Source: Rhodoferax sp. (lineage in GTDB: Bacteria > Pseudomonadota > Gammaproteobacteria > Burkholderiales > Burkholderiaceae_C). From it: a stretch of DNA of 64,000 nt. A program made the position numbers and the translations under genes. The notes below the pieces were generated by a model. That model worked only from the letters and a program-made list of their open reading frames with translations. It made no database searches and was not told the origin of the DNA. Where the stretch lies: the NCBI GenBank assembly GCA_031291305.1, contig JARLJH010000015.1, forward strand, positions 56,769 to 120,768, read 5' to 3'. Below, one piece after another: positions 27,990 to 37,134 of the stretch (the first letter of the stretch is position 1; each line of letters begins with the position of its first letter).

Positions 27990-29246
27990 TCAGTTTGAGG
28001 GCTGTTTTTGCGTCAGTTGGTCCAGTAGTGAACCCAGTGCCTGTGCCCTTGTACGGCGGGATGCCGCGTGAACCACGTTTTCGAGTGGCAATTCTGCCTG
28101 GCCGTTTTTTACCCGGGCCAAAAAATCTGGCAACAGATCAGCTATTTGGGTCGCGTTGTTCAACGGTGCAATTGACTTGATACCGGCAGTGCGCAAAGTG
28201 TCTGCGGTGTCACCGCTAGGGTCTGTCAGTCCCAAAATGGGGCGGCCAGCACGCAGGTACTCATATAACTTGGCAGGGATTTGTGCATTGCACTTCGCAG
28301 CCTGCATTACTAGCAGGGCATCCGCGCACATCATCTCGACAAGAGCTGCGCGGTAGGGCAGGTTGGGGACCATTTCCACCACATCCTGTAATCCGTATTT
28401 TTGAATCAGGGTTCCCAACATATCTTCATGGATGGCTGCCCGAAAGCGGACACGAACGCTCTGGCGGGGCAGTCGATCTTGCTGCAGGCAAAGGGCCAAC
28501 GCCGCCAAGAAATGAGACGGGTCACGTTCCGACGGGTAAACGATTCCGCTGTGCAGCAGTGTGACCTTGCCAGGGTTCAGGGGGCCGGCGCTGCACACTT
28601 GAGCAGTCAGGCTGGCAAAAGTCTCTTCATCAAATCCATTTTCAAGCACGTGCATGCGTGCTGCTGCATGCGGGTAGTTTGTTTTGTAGGCACGGGCCGC
28701 ACTAGGAGTGGTAAAGATACAGGCTGCGGCTTGCCGTATGGCAAGCTCCTCAATGCGTTTGAAGCTTTGCCAGGTGGCTGAGTCCGCGGGGTAGTCCTCC
28801 TGCGCCATGGGGTCGCGGAAATCAGCCACCCAAGGCAAGCCAGACTTTCGCTGCAATTTTGCCCCGATGAGATGGGCTGTAGCCAACGGGTAGGTAGACC
28901 AGATGGCATCAGGTTTGAATTGCTCGATCAAGCGCATGCCATCGCGCACTGCCGACCATTGCCAGCTCATCCAGCGATCAGGCCTGGCCATCCAGCCGAA
29001 ATATCGCCCGCGCACGCTCAGGTGCCGCGCCGTGTCGAGTGTGAAGGCCCGCTGTACAACCGTGCCGGGGGGGACGTCAGGTAAAAGATCGGTCGCCGTC
29101 TGCACGTAGGCTCGCGGGTCTGCTGATAGCACCAACGGCTGCCAGCCTAGAGCGGGCAAGTGCTGCACAAATCGCAAGGTGCGCTGAATGCCGCTGCCCC
29201 CCGCCATTGGAGGAAAATGAAACGCCACCATCAGCAGGCGTTTCAA
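27990..29246 (-). CDS. Glycosyltransferase (GT4-like) starting MKRLLMVAFHFPP
   Basis: About 418 residues. N-terminal LLMVAFHFPPMAGGSGIQRT is the nucleotide-sugar-enzyme opening seen in these GT-B enzymes, followed by DAIWSTYPLATAHLIG, VADFRDPM, ENGFDEETF and a C-terminal AQIPAKLYEYLRAGRPILGLTDPSG (donor site). It is 45-50 percent-like by eye to the C-terminal half of the fused protein at 55408-57633, so they are paralogues. The start is TTG 29246, overlapping the hydrolase stop as TTGA; ATG 29231 is the alternative. Confidence 0.82.
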   Translation of the reverse strand: MKRLLMVAFHFPPMAGGSGIQRTLRFVQHLPALGWQPLVLSADPRAYVQTATDLLPDVPPGTVVQRAFTLDTARHLSVRGRYFGWMARPDRWMSWQWSAVRDGMRLIEQFKPDAIWSTYPLATAHLIGAKLQRKSGLPWVADFRDPMAQEDYPADSATWQSFKRIEELAIRQAAACIFTTPSAARAYKTNYPHAAARMHVLENGFDEETFASLTAQVCSAGPLNPGKVTLLHSGIVYPSERDPSHFLAALALCLQQDRLPRQSVRVRFRAAIHEDMLGTLIQKYGLQDVVEMVPNLPYRAALVEMMCADALLVMQAAKCNAQIPAKLYEYLRAGRPILGLTDPSGDTADTLRTAGIKSIAPLNNATQIADLLPDFLARVKNGQAELPLENVVHAASRRTRAQALGSLLDQLTQKQPSN

Positions 29247-30100
29247 GCAGTGCACTCCAGCTGGTGCATCCAGTCCAATACCGCCTGCTCTGCTGCGGCG
29301 CGCCAGATGGCCTTGGAAAAAGTGTGATCTGCATCGGCCACATCCACGCGCTGCAGCGTCGGGCGCTGCAGCAAACCGCGCCAAGCTGGGTCGCTTTGTG
29401 CGCACTCCAAAAACTCTTTCGCCGTGTAATCACAGGCGCTCAAAAGCAACAGTACCTGGCCTGGGAATTGGCGCAATGCCAAGGCCATTTTTTGTTGAAA
29501 GGACGAATCTGGCTCAAGGGCTGCGGGTTCAGAGCGCAAGGCCCGCAAGTTTTGCCAGAGGCCGGAGAGCGACGGCCGCCATTCATACTCGCCTTTCCAC
29601 AACCGCCGCCAGAACGACCCTTCCAGCAAACGGCCGGTGTAGTAATGCTTGATGTGCGTGCGCGCTAAAGTCGCCTCTGAGCGCACCCAGGGGTTGAGCA
29701 AACACAGGCCAGCCAAACGAGCATCCGTGCGCTGGCCACTGTAAAGCAGCGCGGCAGAAGCTCCGTCGCACAGCCCCCACAACACCACGCGCTGCACGCT
29801 GGGGCATTGGTGCAGCAGGGTGTCCAGCGCCACTCCTATGTCTTCTTGAATGTTGTCAAAAAGCATGCGCTCGCCGCTGCTGTCACCCATGCCTCGGTGA
29901 TCAAAGCGCAGCACGGGAAAACCCGCGTTGGCTAGGCAGCGCGCCAACAGCACAAATTGTCGATGGCTGCCAACGCGGTATTGCGGCCCACCCACCACCA
30001 TCACCATGCCCAGCGTGCCAGGCTGTTCTGGCTGAGAGAGGATGCCCACAAGGGACTCGCCCTCACAGGGCGTCACCACAGCTTGTTCCAGGAAGTTCAA
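29243..30100 (-). CDS. Alpha/beta hydrolase, exosortase A-associated, type 1
   Basis: 285 residues of the alpha/beta hydrolase fold: VVGGPQYRVGSHRQFV oxyanion region, RFDHRGMGDSSG, and the nucleophile elbow GLCDGAS where the usual Ser is Cys. A His near VADADHTF would complete a triad. Members of this pair are found only in exosortase-A loci and are thought to act on the decarboxylase/ligase product; the substrate is unknown. TTG 30100 overlaps the upstream stop as TTGA. Confidence 0.82.
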   Translation of the reverse strand: MNFLEQAVVTPCEGESLVGILSQPEQPGTLGMVMVVGGPQYRVGSHRQFVLLARCLANAGFPVLRFDHRGMGDSSGERMLFDNIQEDIGVALDTLLHQCPSVQRVVLWGLCDGASAALLYSGQRTDARLAGLCLLNPWVRSEATLARTHIKHYYTGRLLEGSFWRRLWKGEYEWRPSLSGLWQNLRALRSEPAALEPDSSFQQKMALALRQFPGQVLLLLSACDYTAKEFLECAQSDPAWRGLLQRPTLQRVDVADADHTFSKAIWRAAAEQAVLDWMHQLECTA

Positions 30101-30942
30101 GAGGCAACCTCAACGGGCGCAGCTGTCAAGGCCAGCAAGGCAGCCGCGACCCACGCCGGGCTATCAGGGCACTCCTGCATCTGCCAGAACGCCGCACCTT
30201 CGACCACCTGTGCCAGTGTGCTGCATCCCGCGTCTTGCCAGCGCTGCAGCTGTGCTGCCAGCGCGGGGGAGACGGACTCGGTGTCTGGGTGGCCCAGTTC
30301 CAGGCTGACGACGTGTGTGCCTGCGGGCAGGCCGTTGAGGTCGGCCTGCGCCATGCCTTGCGCCAACGCAGCCGATACGTTGTAGCCTGCCACCTCGACC
30401 GATTGGCCCTGCTCCAACAGGTGCATCAGGCGCGAGGTGCCCCGGTTGGGTTCGCCGCGAGCAATGTCGCCCGCCATCTGCAGGCGCAAAAACTGGTTCA
30501 GGTGCTGCTTGCCAGACATCACCGGCTGCCACAGTAGCAGCTTGGATAGTCCAGCATCCAGCCGACAGGCTTGTGCCGCCAGCAGACAGCCAGCCCGCAA
30601 GCCCCACAGCCAGGCCACCCCGGGCCAGCGTTCACGCATCCAGCGCCTGGCGTGGGCCACATCCTCCAGCCACCCATCCCAGGTGGCTTCTTCAAAATGG
30701 CCGGAGCTGTCGCCACAGCCCATCAAATCCATTTGCAGCACCGCAAAACCGGCATGCGCCAGCGCGCGCGCCTGCAAGGCCGCCATGCGCCGCGAGGCGT
30801 TCATTTCTTCGGCAAACGGGTGGACATACACCACGTGCCCCAATGTGGCCTGACCGACAGGTGGCGTGTGCAGCAGACAAAATCGCTGGCCACGTGCGCC
30901 GTCCATGAAGAAGGCTTGCAGCTGAGTGGCACTTGGCGTCAT
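30097..30942 (-). CDS. Alpha/beta hydrolase-like protein, exosortase A-associated, type 2
   Basis: 281 residues with the hydrolase fold: VVYVHPFAEEMNASRR, QMDLMGCGDSSG and a nucleophile elbow GLRAGC in which Arg replaces the nucleophile. The fold is kept but classical Ser-hydrolase chemistry looks unlikely; a binding or structural role, or a non-standard nucleophile such as the next Cys, is possible. It lies 15 bases downstream of the carrier protein gene. Confidence 0.8.
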   Translation of the reverse strand: MTPSATQLQAFFMDGARGQRFCLLHTPPVGQATLGHVVYVHPFAEEMNASRRMAALQARALAHAGFAVLQMDLMGCGDSSGHFEEATWDGWLEDVAHARRWMRERWPGVAWLWGLRAGCLLAAQACRLDAGLSKLLLWQPVMSGKQHLNQFLRLQMAGDIARGEPNRGTSRLMHLLEQGQSVEVAGYNVSAALAQGMAQADLNGLPAGTHVVSLELGHPDTESVSPALAAQLQRWQDAGCSTLAQVVEGAAFWQMQECPDSPAWVAAALLALTAAPVEVAS

Positions 30943-30957
30943 GGTGTTGACCGGGTC

Positions 30958-31212
30958 TCAGTCGGCCAGCTTGGCGCTCACAAAATCTGTCAGAGAACCC
31001 AGCGTGGCAAAGGCGGTACTGTCAATTTCGTCGTCATGGATGACAAAGGCATAGTGCTCCTCCAGCGAGGTGATGATGCCCAGCACCGCCATCGAGTCAA
31101 GTTCCGGCAATGCGCCGAGCAACGGGGTATTGCGCTGCCAGCCTACGGCGCGTCCGTGCAGGCTCAGCACGCTGTCCAGAATTCTCAAAACATCAGTCTC
31201 TACGGTCACCAT
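30958..31212 (-). CDS. Acyl carrier protein, exosortase A-associated
   Basis: About 84 residues of four-helix carrier protein with the attachment site ELDSMAVLG (Ser about 40) for phosphopantetheine. It would carry an acyl group from the ligase at 26317-27951 to a transferase such as the FeeM-like protein. ATG 31212 follows AGGAG closely; GTG 31209 would give better spacing, and a GTG at 31230 is less likely. Confidence 0.85.
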   Translation of the reverse strand: MVTVETDVLRILDSVLSLHGRAVGWQRNTPLLGALPELDSMAVLGIITSLEEHYAFVIHDDEIDSTAFATLGSLTDFVSAKLAD

Positions 31213-31257
31213 GACTCCTTGGTCTGTCACTGTTGGATGCGAGCTGCAGCAAACCCG

Positions 31258-31311
31258 GTTTGGCCCGGTCTGCCAAACGGCCTGTGCAAGGGGCGCTGGT
31301 TATGATAACCA
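31258..31311. promoter_or_regulatory. Two inverted repeats in a divergent promoter region
   Basis: GTTTGGC-N7-GCCAAAC (31258-31278) and TGGTTAT-G-ATAACCA (31297-31311) sit in the region between the carrier-protein operon and the GNAT gene. Both are perfect. Each looks like a dimeric regulator site. No regulator is assigned. Confidence 0.4.
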
Positions 31312-31344
31312 GTGAACTGCTTTCCCCTAGCCAGAAAGACCCGC

Positions 31345-32466
31345 GTGAGCCAACCAGCCATCCAAATTCTGGACAATTTTGACAGTCTGCGCGAGCTACT
31401 GATACGGCATGGCCTGACCGAGCAAGCGTCAGAAGCAGCCGATGTGTTTGCCACCCTGGCATGGTTTGCGAACTTGGCGGCTTCGGGGCTTGATACCAAC
31501 AGCCAAGGTACAGCGATCGCCCAGTGGTGGCTGGCTGGCGATGTGGGCACCGGACCGGCCGTCTGTTTGCCCCTGTTGTCTGGTCAGAAACTCACGGGTC
31601 TGAGCAATTACTACAGCAGCCTGTTTGCGCCTCTGATCTGGCCTGCACCGGGTACGCAGGCGTCCGAGGCGGCGCTTTTGCAGGCACTGGGCCAAGCCAT
31701 ACGCCAACATCCGGCGCGCTGGCCGGTGCTGATGTTTGACCCGATCGATCCTCAGTCGAATTTTTTCGGGCACTGGTCGATGGCTTTGCGGCAGGCAGGT
31801 TATGCGGTGGACAGTTACTTCTGCTTTGGGAACTGGTACCTGCAGGTGGCTGGCCGATCATTCGCCACGTATTCAGAGGGTCTGCCTTCGCCGTTGCGCC
31901 ACAGCATCGCGCGCGGCCAGCGTCGACTCAGCCGTCAAGGCGCGTGGCGCGTTGACATTCAACAGCTTCCCGATGTCAGCCTGGATGCGGCGATTGACGA
32001 CTTTGTCGCGGTCTATGAAAAAAGCTGGAAAGGGCCTGAACCCAATCGGCAGTTCATTCCAGCGCTGGCACGCATGGCCGCAGCACAAGGCTGGCTGCGT
32101 CTGGGCGTGCTCAGGCTCGACGGGCAGGCCATCGCCGCGCAGCTGTGGCTGGTCAAGGGCGGCAAGGCGTCCATCTTCAAACTCGCCTACATCACGGGGT
32201 TCGAGCGCTTTTCAGCCGGATCGGTGCTCACGTCTGCGCTGATGCGCCATGTGATTGATGTTGATCAGGTGCAAGAGGTGGACTACCTCACCGGTGACGA
32301 CGCCTACAAGCGCGACTGGATGTCACACCGGCGCGAGCGCTGGGGCATCGTGGCTTTTGACAGGCGCACTCTGGCCGGCCTGTCGGCGTGGTTTCGGCAC
32401 TGGGTGGGCAAAAAATTCAAACGCCACAATGACGATGAAAAAGTTAGCATTCGGGTATGTCTGTAG
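31345..32466 (+). CDS. GNAT-family acyltransferase, CelD/BcsL type
   Basis: About 373 residues. The C-terminal region (AAQLWLVKGGKASIFKLAYITGFERFSAGSVLT ... VDYLTGDDAYKRDW) is the acetyl-CoA-binding part of the GNAT_acetyltransf_6 family, common in polysaccharide loci. It may acylate a sugar or the polymer. Its start is GTG 31345 with AGAAAG before it; GTG 31312 is a second choice. It overlaps the lytic transglycosylase gene by 10 bases, so they form one operon. Confidence 0.8.
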   Translation: MSQPAIQILDNFDSLRELLIRHGLTEQASEAADVFATLAWFANLAASGLDTNSQGTAIAQWWLAGDVGTGPAVCLPLLSGQKLTGLSNYYSSLFAPLIWPAPGTQASEAALLQALGQAIRQHPARWPVLMFDPIDPQSNFFGHWSMALRQAGYAVDSYFCFGNWYLQVAGRSFATYSEGLPSPLRHSIARGQRRLSRQGAWRVDIQQLPDVSLDAAIDDFVAVYEKSWKGPEPNRQFIPALARMAAAQGWLRLGVLRLDGQAIAAQLWLVKGGKASIFKLAYITGFERFSAGSVLTSALMRHVIDVDQVQEVDYLTGDDAYKRDWMSHRRERWGIVAFDRRTLAGLSAWFRHWVGKKFKRHNDDEKVSIRVCL

Positions 32467-33347
32467 CCCCGTTGAACCCTCTGCGCACCTTGGTCGCTTT
32501 GGTCTGTACCTTGGCGGCACAGGCATGCTTGGCACAAGACAGCGCGCCGCTCATCGCAGCGCAGGCCAGCCTGTTCGAGCAGGCGCAGGCGTATGAAAAC
32601 GGCGAGGGTGTTCGGCGTGACCCGCTGCTGGCCGCCAACCTGTACTGTGAGGCCGCCCGCCAAGGTGATCGGGACGCGCAATACAACCTGGGCTGGATGT
32701 ATGCCAATGGCCGGGGCGTGCCGCGCGACGATGGGCGCGCCGTTTTCTTTTTTCTGGCGGCGGCGGAGCAAGGCATCGAGGCTGCCAGACACCTGGCCGA
32801 CAGGCTCGCCAGTGTGCAGCCCGTGATGCCCGACTGCATGCGCGAGCCAGAGCCGCTACCAGTCGAGCGACCCCAGATCGCCACCTGGACGCCCGTCGAT
32901 TACTCTTTGATCGCACCCCGCAACATCTACAAACTGGTTTACAAACTGGCGCCGCGCTTTCATGTCGAGCCGCAGCTGGCGCTGTCCATCATTGCCGCCG
33001 AGTCCAACTTCAATCCACAGGCGGTGTCGGCCAAAAATGCCCAGGGACTGATGCAGCTGATTCCCGAAACCAGCGAGCGTTTCAATGTCAAGAACGCGTT
33101 TGACCCGGCGCAGAACATTCGTGGCGGTCTGATTTACTTGCGCTGGCTGCTGGCGTATTTTGAGGGCGATGTCGCGCTGGTGGCTGCCGCCTACAACGCT
33201 GGCGAAGGCACGGTGGAGCGTTACAAAGGCGTGCCGCCGTATCTGGAAACGCGCAACTACGTCAAACGCGTGGTGCAGTCGTTTGGCGGCCCGCATCACC
33301 CGTTTGAGGCCACTGTCAGCCCGCCATCGGCTGTTCTGAAGAAGTAG
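32457..33347 (+). CDS. Sel1-repeat lytic transglycosylase, exported
   Basis: 296 residues. Signal peptide LVALVCTLAAQACLA, two Sel1-like repeats (DPLLAANLYCEAARQGDRDA, YNLGWMYANG), then a soluble lytic transglycosylase domain with the catalytic Glu in AAESNFNP and GLMQLIPET, AAYNAGE, YVKRV. It cleaves peptidoglycan glycan strands in the periplasm, perhaps opening space for a transport complex. It begins inside the GNAT gene. Confidence 0.92.
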   Translation: MSVAPLNPLRTLVALVCTLAAQACLAQDSAPLIAAQASLFEQAQAYENGEGVRRDPLLAANLYCEAARQGDRDAQYNLGWMYANGRGVPRDDGRAVFFFLAAAEQGIEAARHLADRLASVQPVMPDCMREPEPLPVERPQIATWTPVDYSLIAPRNIYKLVYKLAPRFHVEPQLALSIIAAESNFNPQAVSAKNAQGLMQLIPETSERFNVKNAFDPAQNIRGGLIYLRWLLAYFEGDVALVAAAYNAGEGTVERYKGVPPYLETRNYVKRVVQSFGGPHHPFEATVSPPSAVLKK

Positions 33348-33373
33348 CTGTGACTCCCGATTTATATGAAAAA

Positions 33374-33427
33374 ATGGCCTATAGCCCATATGAATAAAGG
33401 GTAAGAAGCTATGTATTTCATATCAAA
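33374..33427 (-). repeat. Dispersed repeat, copy 5
   Basis: On the minus strand ATACATAGCTTCTTACCC ... CATATGGGCTATAGGCC. It lies between the lytic transglycosylase and the barrel gene. Confidence 0.6.
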
Positions 33428-33432
33428 ATGAA

Positions 33433-34716
33433 TCAGAAGTAGTACCGGAACAGCGCCTGAATGTAGCGGCGCTGCGCCATTGCACCAAAGTCACTGCTGT
33501 CATCCCCGCTGGCCAACTGCCATTGCACGGCAATCTCGGACTTGTCCAACCGGTAGCGCGCCTCCAGCCACGACAGCTTGCTGTGGTCATCCAGGTTGTA
33601 GCGCAGCATGGCTGTCAGGTCGAGCTTGTTGATGAATGCGTCCTGCCAGGTGGCACGCAGAAAAGCTGCCTGGCGGGTGGCCAGGTCAAGTTCCTCCTGG
33701 ATCAGTTGGCGGTAGCTGGCGTAGTCCAACATCGAACTGCTGCGTAAGGCGTTCCACACCGCTTCGTCCACTGCCGCACCGTTGTAGTGGTATTCCGCCG
33801 TGATCGACAGCTTGCTGGCGCTGGTGTAGGTCAGGCCGGTGGCCAGCCGGTTGCGAAAAGCCTCGTCCTGCGCCACGGTGGACGACACAGGCAAGGCTTG
33901 CGCCAGAAGACTTTTTTGCCGTCCGCCAGACCACTCGAACTGAGCCACGGTGGCGTCGTTGACCAGCATGGTCAGGTTCATCCCCATCTGTACGGGCTGG
34001 CGTGCGTCGCCATACAGCACGAATTGCGGGTTGAAGTTGTTGGCGAGTTGCTGGCTGGCCGCCAGCATCCAGCGATTGCGGTTATTGGTGGCGCCAAAGT
34101 CAGCGCTCCAGTCAGCGTTGCTGGGTGCATCGGCCACCTTGGGGGCGACGATGGCGGTCAGGGAACCGCCTTTCCACAGGGTCTGCCCACGCAACATCGC
34201 TGTTCCCATGCGGTTTTCGCGGATGGCATTGGGGTCGACCGAGGTAATCGCGCGGTTGGCCCCCTCGCGGAAAAAATCGGTTGGGTTGTAGCCCATGGCC
34301 GCGCCATAGCGCACGTTGATGCGGCCCACGTCCAGCACGCGGTCACTCTGCGGCTGCCAGCTCAGGTAGGCTTCTTTGAAGCTGTTGAGGGTCTGCTGGC
34401 CCAAGGCGTCACTCTGGTGATTCAAGTCCAGCCGGTCCGACAACACGCCGCGCAGCTCGGGGGTGAGCTTTTTGTCAAACAGCACGTCCAGTGACAGTCG
34501 CTGGGTGTCTTCGGTCGCATCCGGCACGCCTGCCTGGTGCACAGTGGTGCGTCCGGCGGTGGCTTCGGTGAACACGCGCCAGGCGCTGGTCTCGGCTTTG
34601 ACGGTCTCGGCGGTGGTATCGGCCAGATTCAGTGCATCGTCCTCCGCCACATCAGCTGCGTAAACAGGAGCGCATAGCGCAATAGATATAAGGGCTACAG
34701 CCTGTTTTTGTCTCAT
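33433..34716 (-). CDS. Outer-membrane beta-barrel protein, function unknown
   Basis: 427 residues. Signal peptide (VALISIALCAPVYA), then repeated aromatic beta-strand patterns through to a C-terminal Phe (YIQALFRYYF), the outer-membrane assembly signal. No enzyme motif is seen. It follows the LolA-like gene by 2 bases, and GGAG in the upstream stop region serves as its ribosome site, so the two are one unit. It probably handles lipid, lipoprotein or polysaccharide export. The first codons overlap a partial dispersed repeat (34672-34710). Confidence 0.72.
   Translation of the reverse strand: MRQKQAVALISIALCAPVYAADVAEDDALNLADTTAETVKAETSAWRVFTEATAGRTTVHQAGVPDATEDTQRLSLDVLFDKKLTPELRGVLSDRLDLNHQSDALGQQTLNSFKEAYLSWQPQSDRVLDVGRINVRYGAAMGYNPTDFFREGANRAITSVDPNAIRENRMGTAMLRGQTLWKGGSLTAIVAPKVADAPSNADWSADFGATNNRNRWMLAASQQLANNFNPQFVLYGDARQPVQMGMNLTMLVNDATVAQFEWSGGRQKSLLAQALPVSSTVAQDEAFRNRLATGLTYTSASKLSITAEYHYNGAAVDEAVWNALRSSSMLDYASYRQLIQEELDLATRQAAFLRATWQDAFINKLDLTAMLRYNLDDHSKLSWLEARYRLDKSEIAVQWQLASGDDSSDFGAMAQRRYIQALFRYYF
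34672..34710 (+). repeat. Dispersed repeat, copy 6, partial
   Basis: GCGCAATAGATATAAGGGCTACAGCC on the plus strand, antisense to the signal-peptide codons of the barrel gene. Only the tail half is clear. Confidence 0.4.
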
Positions 34717-34718
34717 GA

Positions 34719-35504
34719 TTACTCCGGCTTGAAATTGGGCAGATAGTCACGCTGCAGCCAGACTTCGGGTACATCGCGAAACACAAAGTCGGTGTAACGC
34801 ATCACCGTCACCCATTTACTGTCGAGACCGTCGATGATCACCATCTCGGTCGGGCGCTCCTTGCCCAGTTGGGGCTGGTATCGCCGGTAGTACACGGTCT
34901 TGAGCAAGCGGTCGCTCTCGGAATAAAACTTGCCTTTGATAGGCTGGTTGTTGGCGCTGTCTACCCAGAATTCGATGCGGTTGTAGGTGGCATCCGGGCT
35001 GCTGGCATTCAGGTCCAGCCGCGTACTGTGATGCATCTGACGATTGCCGTCAGCGATTTCTTCTTGTGCACCCACTTTGGCTTGGTAGTCCTTGGCCAGG
35101 TTGACCGTCACCACGTCGCCATTGGAGGCCTGCCCCATCAGTCGCTGCTGCGGCGACAGGCGCACGCTGGCGCGGCTGGCCGGGTCATAAAACCAGAAGT
35201 CGTTGCCGCTTTTGAGCATCAGCTTACCTTCGTCGCGCGCCGGTGCCACAAAACGAATCAGCGTGCGGAACTGGCCGCTGCGGGCGTCGGACTTGGCGTA
35301 ACTGGCCAGGGTGCTGGTGTCAGTCTGCTTGCCGCCGCGGTATTCAATCAGCGTCACGGTCACGCCGAAGGGTTTGTCGGGGTTGCGCACCGCGTCGCTG
35401 GCTTGCAGCAAGGCCTGTGCATTGGTTTGCGGGTTGCCCTGCGCCATGGCGAGGGCGCCCAGCAGCAAGCCCAACAAAAAAATCGTCAGTCGGTGCAGTG
35501 TCAT
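34719..35504 (-). CDS. Outer-membrane lipoprotein-sorting-like (LolA-type) protein
   Basis: About 261 residues. Signal peptide LLGLLLGALAMA, then the LolA-like fold: KFYSESDRLLKTVYYRRY, FWVDSANNQPIKG and DGLDSKWVTVMRYTDFVFRDVPE. In many bacteria such proteins travel with an RND lipid exporter (MMPL); none is here. It is paired with the barrel protein downstream. ATG 35504 has ACGGAG in front of it and puts the signal peptide first. Confidence 0.8.
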   Translation of the reverse strand: MTLHRLTIFLLGLLLGALAMAQGNPQTNAQALLQASDAVRNPDKPFGVTVTLIEYRGGKQTDTSTLASYAKSDARSGQFRTLIRFVAPARDEGKLMLKSGNDFWFYDPASRASVRLSPQQRLMGQASNGDVVTVNLAKDYQAKVGAQEEIADGNRQMHHSTRLDLNASSPDATYNRIEFWVDSANNQPIKGKFYSESDRLLKTVYYRRYQPQLGKERPTEMVIIDGLDSKWVTVMRYTDFVFRDVPEVWLQRDYLPNFKPE

Positions 35505-35643
35505 GTGATAACTCCGTAGGCAGTAAGGATCTTTGTGCGTGTCCGGGCAGCAATGCAGTTTACTCACATGCTGGTGTTTTGTAGACGCAAAGAAACGGCA
35601 GCTTCAGCGGTCTGTTGCCAGGGCACCGATAGAATCCCGCGCC

Positions 35644-36099
35644 ATGACCCAAATACTCCTGGTGTGCATGGCCAATGTTTGCCGCTCTCCCATGGCGCTC
35701 GCGGTGGCACAGCAGCTGGCCCGCAACCAGGGTCGCACCAGCAAACTGAGGTTCGACTCCGCTGGCACCCATGTACCAGGTGCCAAACGCATCGACGCAC
35801 GTGCGCAGGCGGTGTTGCTCAAGCGCCAATACACCCCAGGCAAAACCCGATCACGGCAGGTGAGCGCGAAGGACTTTGAGCGGTTTGATCTGATTCTGGC
35901 CATGGATGAGGCGAATTTGGCAGCGCTCAAGCGCCTGTGCCCGCCAACACGGCACGACACATTGCGTTTGCTGATGTCATTTGCGCCAGAACTCGGCGTG
36001 ACGGACGTGCCTGACCCGTATTACGGCGATCTGGCAGGTTTTGAGCGTGTGCTCAATCTGATCGAGGCAGGCATCAAGGGTTTGTTGGCACAGGTTTAA
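35644..36099 (+). CDS. Low-molecular-weight protein-tyrosine phosphatase (Wzb-like)
   Basis: About 151 residues. The catalytic P-loop VCMANVCRSP (C-x5-R-S) is near the N-terminus, and the general-acid motif DPYYGD lies near the C-terminus. Such phosphatases act on the bacterial tyrosine kinase of polysaccharide export (Wzc/BY-kinase). No BY-kinase is in the window. It sits next to the UDP-glucuronate epimerase gene, convergent with it. Confidence 0.88.
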   Translation: MTQILLVCMANVCRSPMALAVAQQLARNQGRTSKLRFDSAGTHVPGAKRIDARAQAVLLKRQYTPGKTRSRQVSAKDFERFDLILAMDEANLAALKRLCPPTRHDTLRLLMSFAPELGVTDVPDPYYGDLAGFERVLNLIEAGIKGLLAQV

Positions 36100-36117
36100 A
36101 GCCCAGGCAGCACGAAC

Positions 36118-37125
36118 TTATACCTGGTAGTAACTGCGGTACCAGGCAACAAAGCGGTCAATGCCGTCCTGTAGCGGGGTGCTTGGTGCGAAGCCCACCC
36201 AATTGTTCAGTGCGTCGGTATTGGCAAAGGTGGCGGCTACATCGCCCGGTTGCATGGGCAGGAAGCGCTTGTCAGCGGTTTGGCCCAGTGCCTTTTCAAT
36301 GCAGCCAATGAAGTCAAGCAGGGGCACCGGGCTGCTGTTGCCGATGTTGAAAATCCGATAGGGGGCATGGCTGGTGGCCGGGTCAGGCTGCGCACTGTCG
36401 TAGCTGGGGTCCGGGGTGGCGATGCGGTCCACCGTGCGCAGCACGCCTTCCACGATGTCGTCAATGTAGGTGAAGTCGCGTTGCATCTGGCCGTGGTTGA
36501 ACACGTCAATGCTGCGCCCCTCCAGAATGGCTTTCGTGAACAGGATGGGCGCCATGTCTGGTCGCCCCCACGGCCCATAGACGGTGAAAAAGCGCAGTCC
36601 AGTGGTGGGCAAGCCGTAGAGGTGGCTGTAGGTGTGCGCCATCAGCTCGTTGGCTTTTTTGGTGGCTGCGTACAGGCTGGCCGGGTGGTCCACGCTGTCG
36701 TGCTCTGAGAAAGGCATTTTGGTGTTGCCGCCATACACGCTGGAGCTTGACGCATACACCAGATGCGCAACCTGGTTGTGGCGGCATCCTTCCAGCACAT
36801 TGGCAAAGCCGACAAGGTTGCTGTCAATATAGGCCAGCGGGTTCTGCAGCGAGTAACGCACGCCAGCTTGCGCGGCCAGATGAACGACACGGTCAAAGCG
36901 CTCTATCTTGAACAAATCCGCCATGCCGACGCGCTCGGCAACATCCATCCTGACAAAACGGAAATTGGCGTGGGGCGCGAGTTGCTGGAGCCGATTTTCT
37001 TTCAGCGACACGTCATAGTAATCGTTGATGTTGTCCAGCCCGATCACTTCGTCACCGCGTGCCAGTAGCCGCAAAGCGACTGCCATTCCGATAAAACCGG
37101 CAGCACCGGTTACCAATATTTTCAT
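36118..37125 (-). CDS. NAD-dependent epimerase, probably UDP-glucuronate 4-epimerase
   Basis: 335 residues of the extended SDR family: [16 protein letters not shown] (NAD site), the Ser in SSSSVYGG and the catalytic YAATKKAN (YxxxK), [15 protein letters not shown]. The [11 protein letters not shown] motif and the ADLF region are typical of UDP-glucuronate/galacturonate epimerases (LspL/CapI type). It would turn the UDP-glucuronate from the ugd product into UDP-galacturonate for the polymer. Confidence 0.88.
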   Translation of the reverse strand: MKILVTGAAGFIGMAVALRLLARGDEVIGLDNINDYYDVSLKENRLQQLAPHANFRFVRMDVAERVGMADLFKIERFDRVVHLAAQAGVRYSLQNPLAYIDSNLVGFANVLEGCRHNQVAHLVYASSSSVYGGNTKMPFSEHDSVDHPASLYAATKKANELMAHTYSHLYGLPTTGLRFFTVYGPWGRPDMAPILFTKAILEGRSIDVFNHGQMQRDFTYIDDIVEGVLRTVDRIATPDPSYDSAQPDPATSHAPYRIFNIGNSSPVPLLDFIGCIEKALGQTADKRFLPMQPGDVAATFANTDALNNWVGFAPSTPLQDGIDRFVAWYRSYYQV

Positions 37126-37134
37126 AAATGCGTG

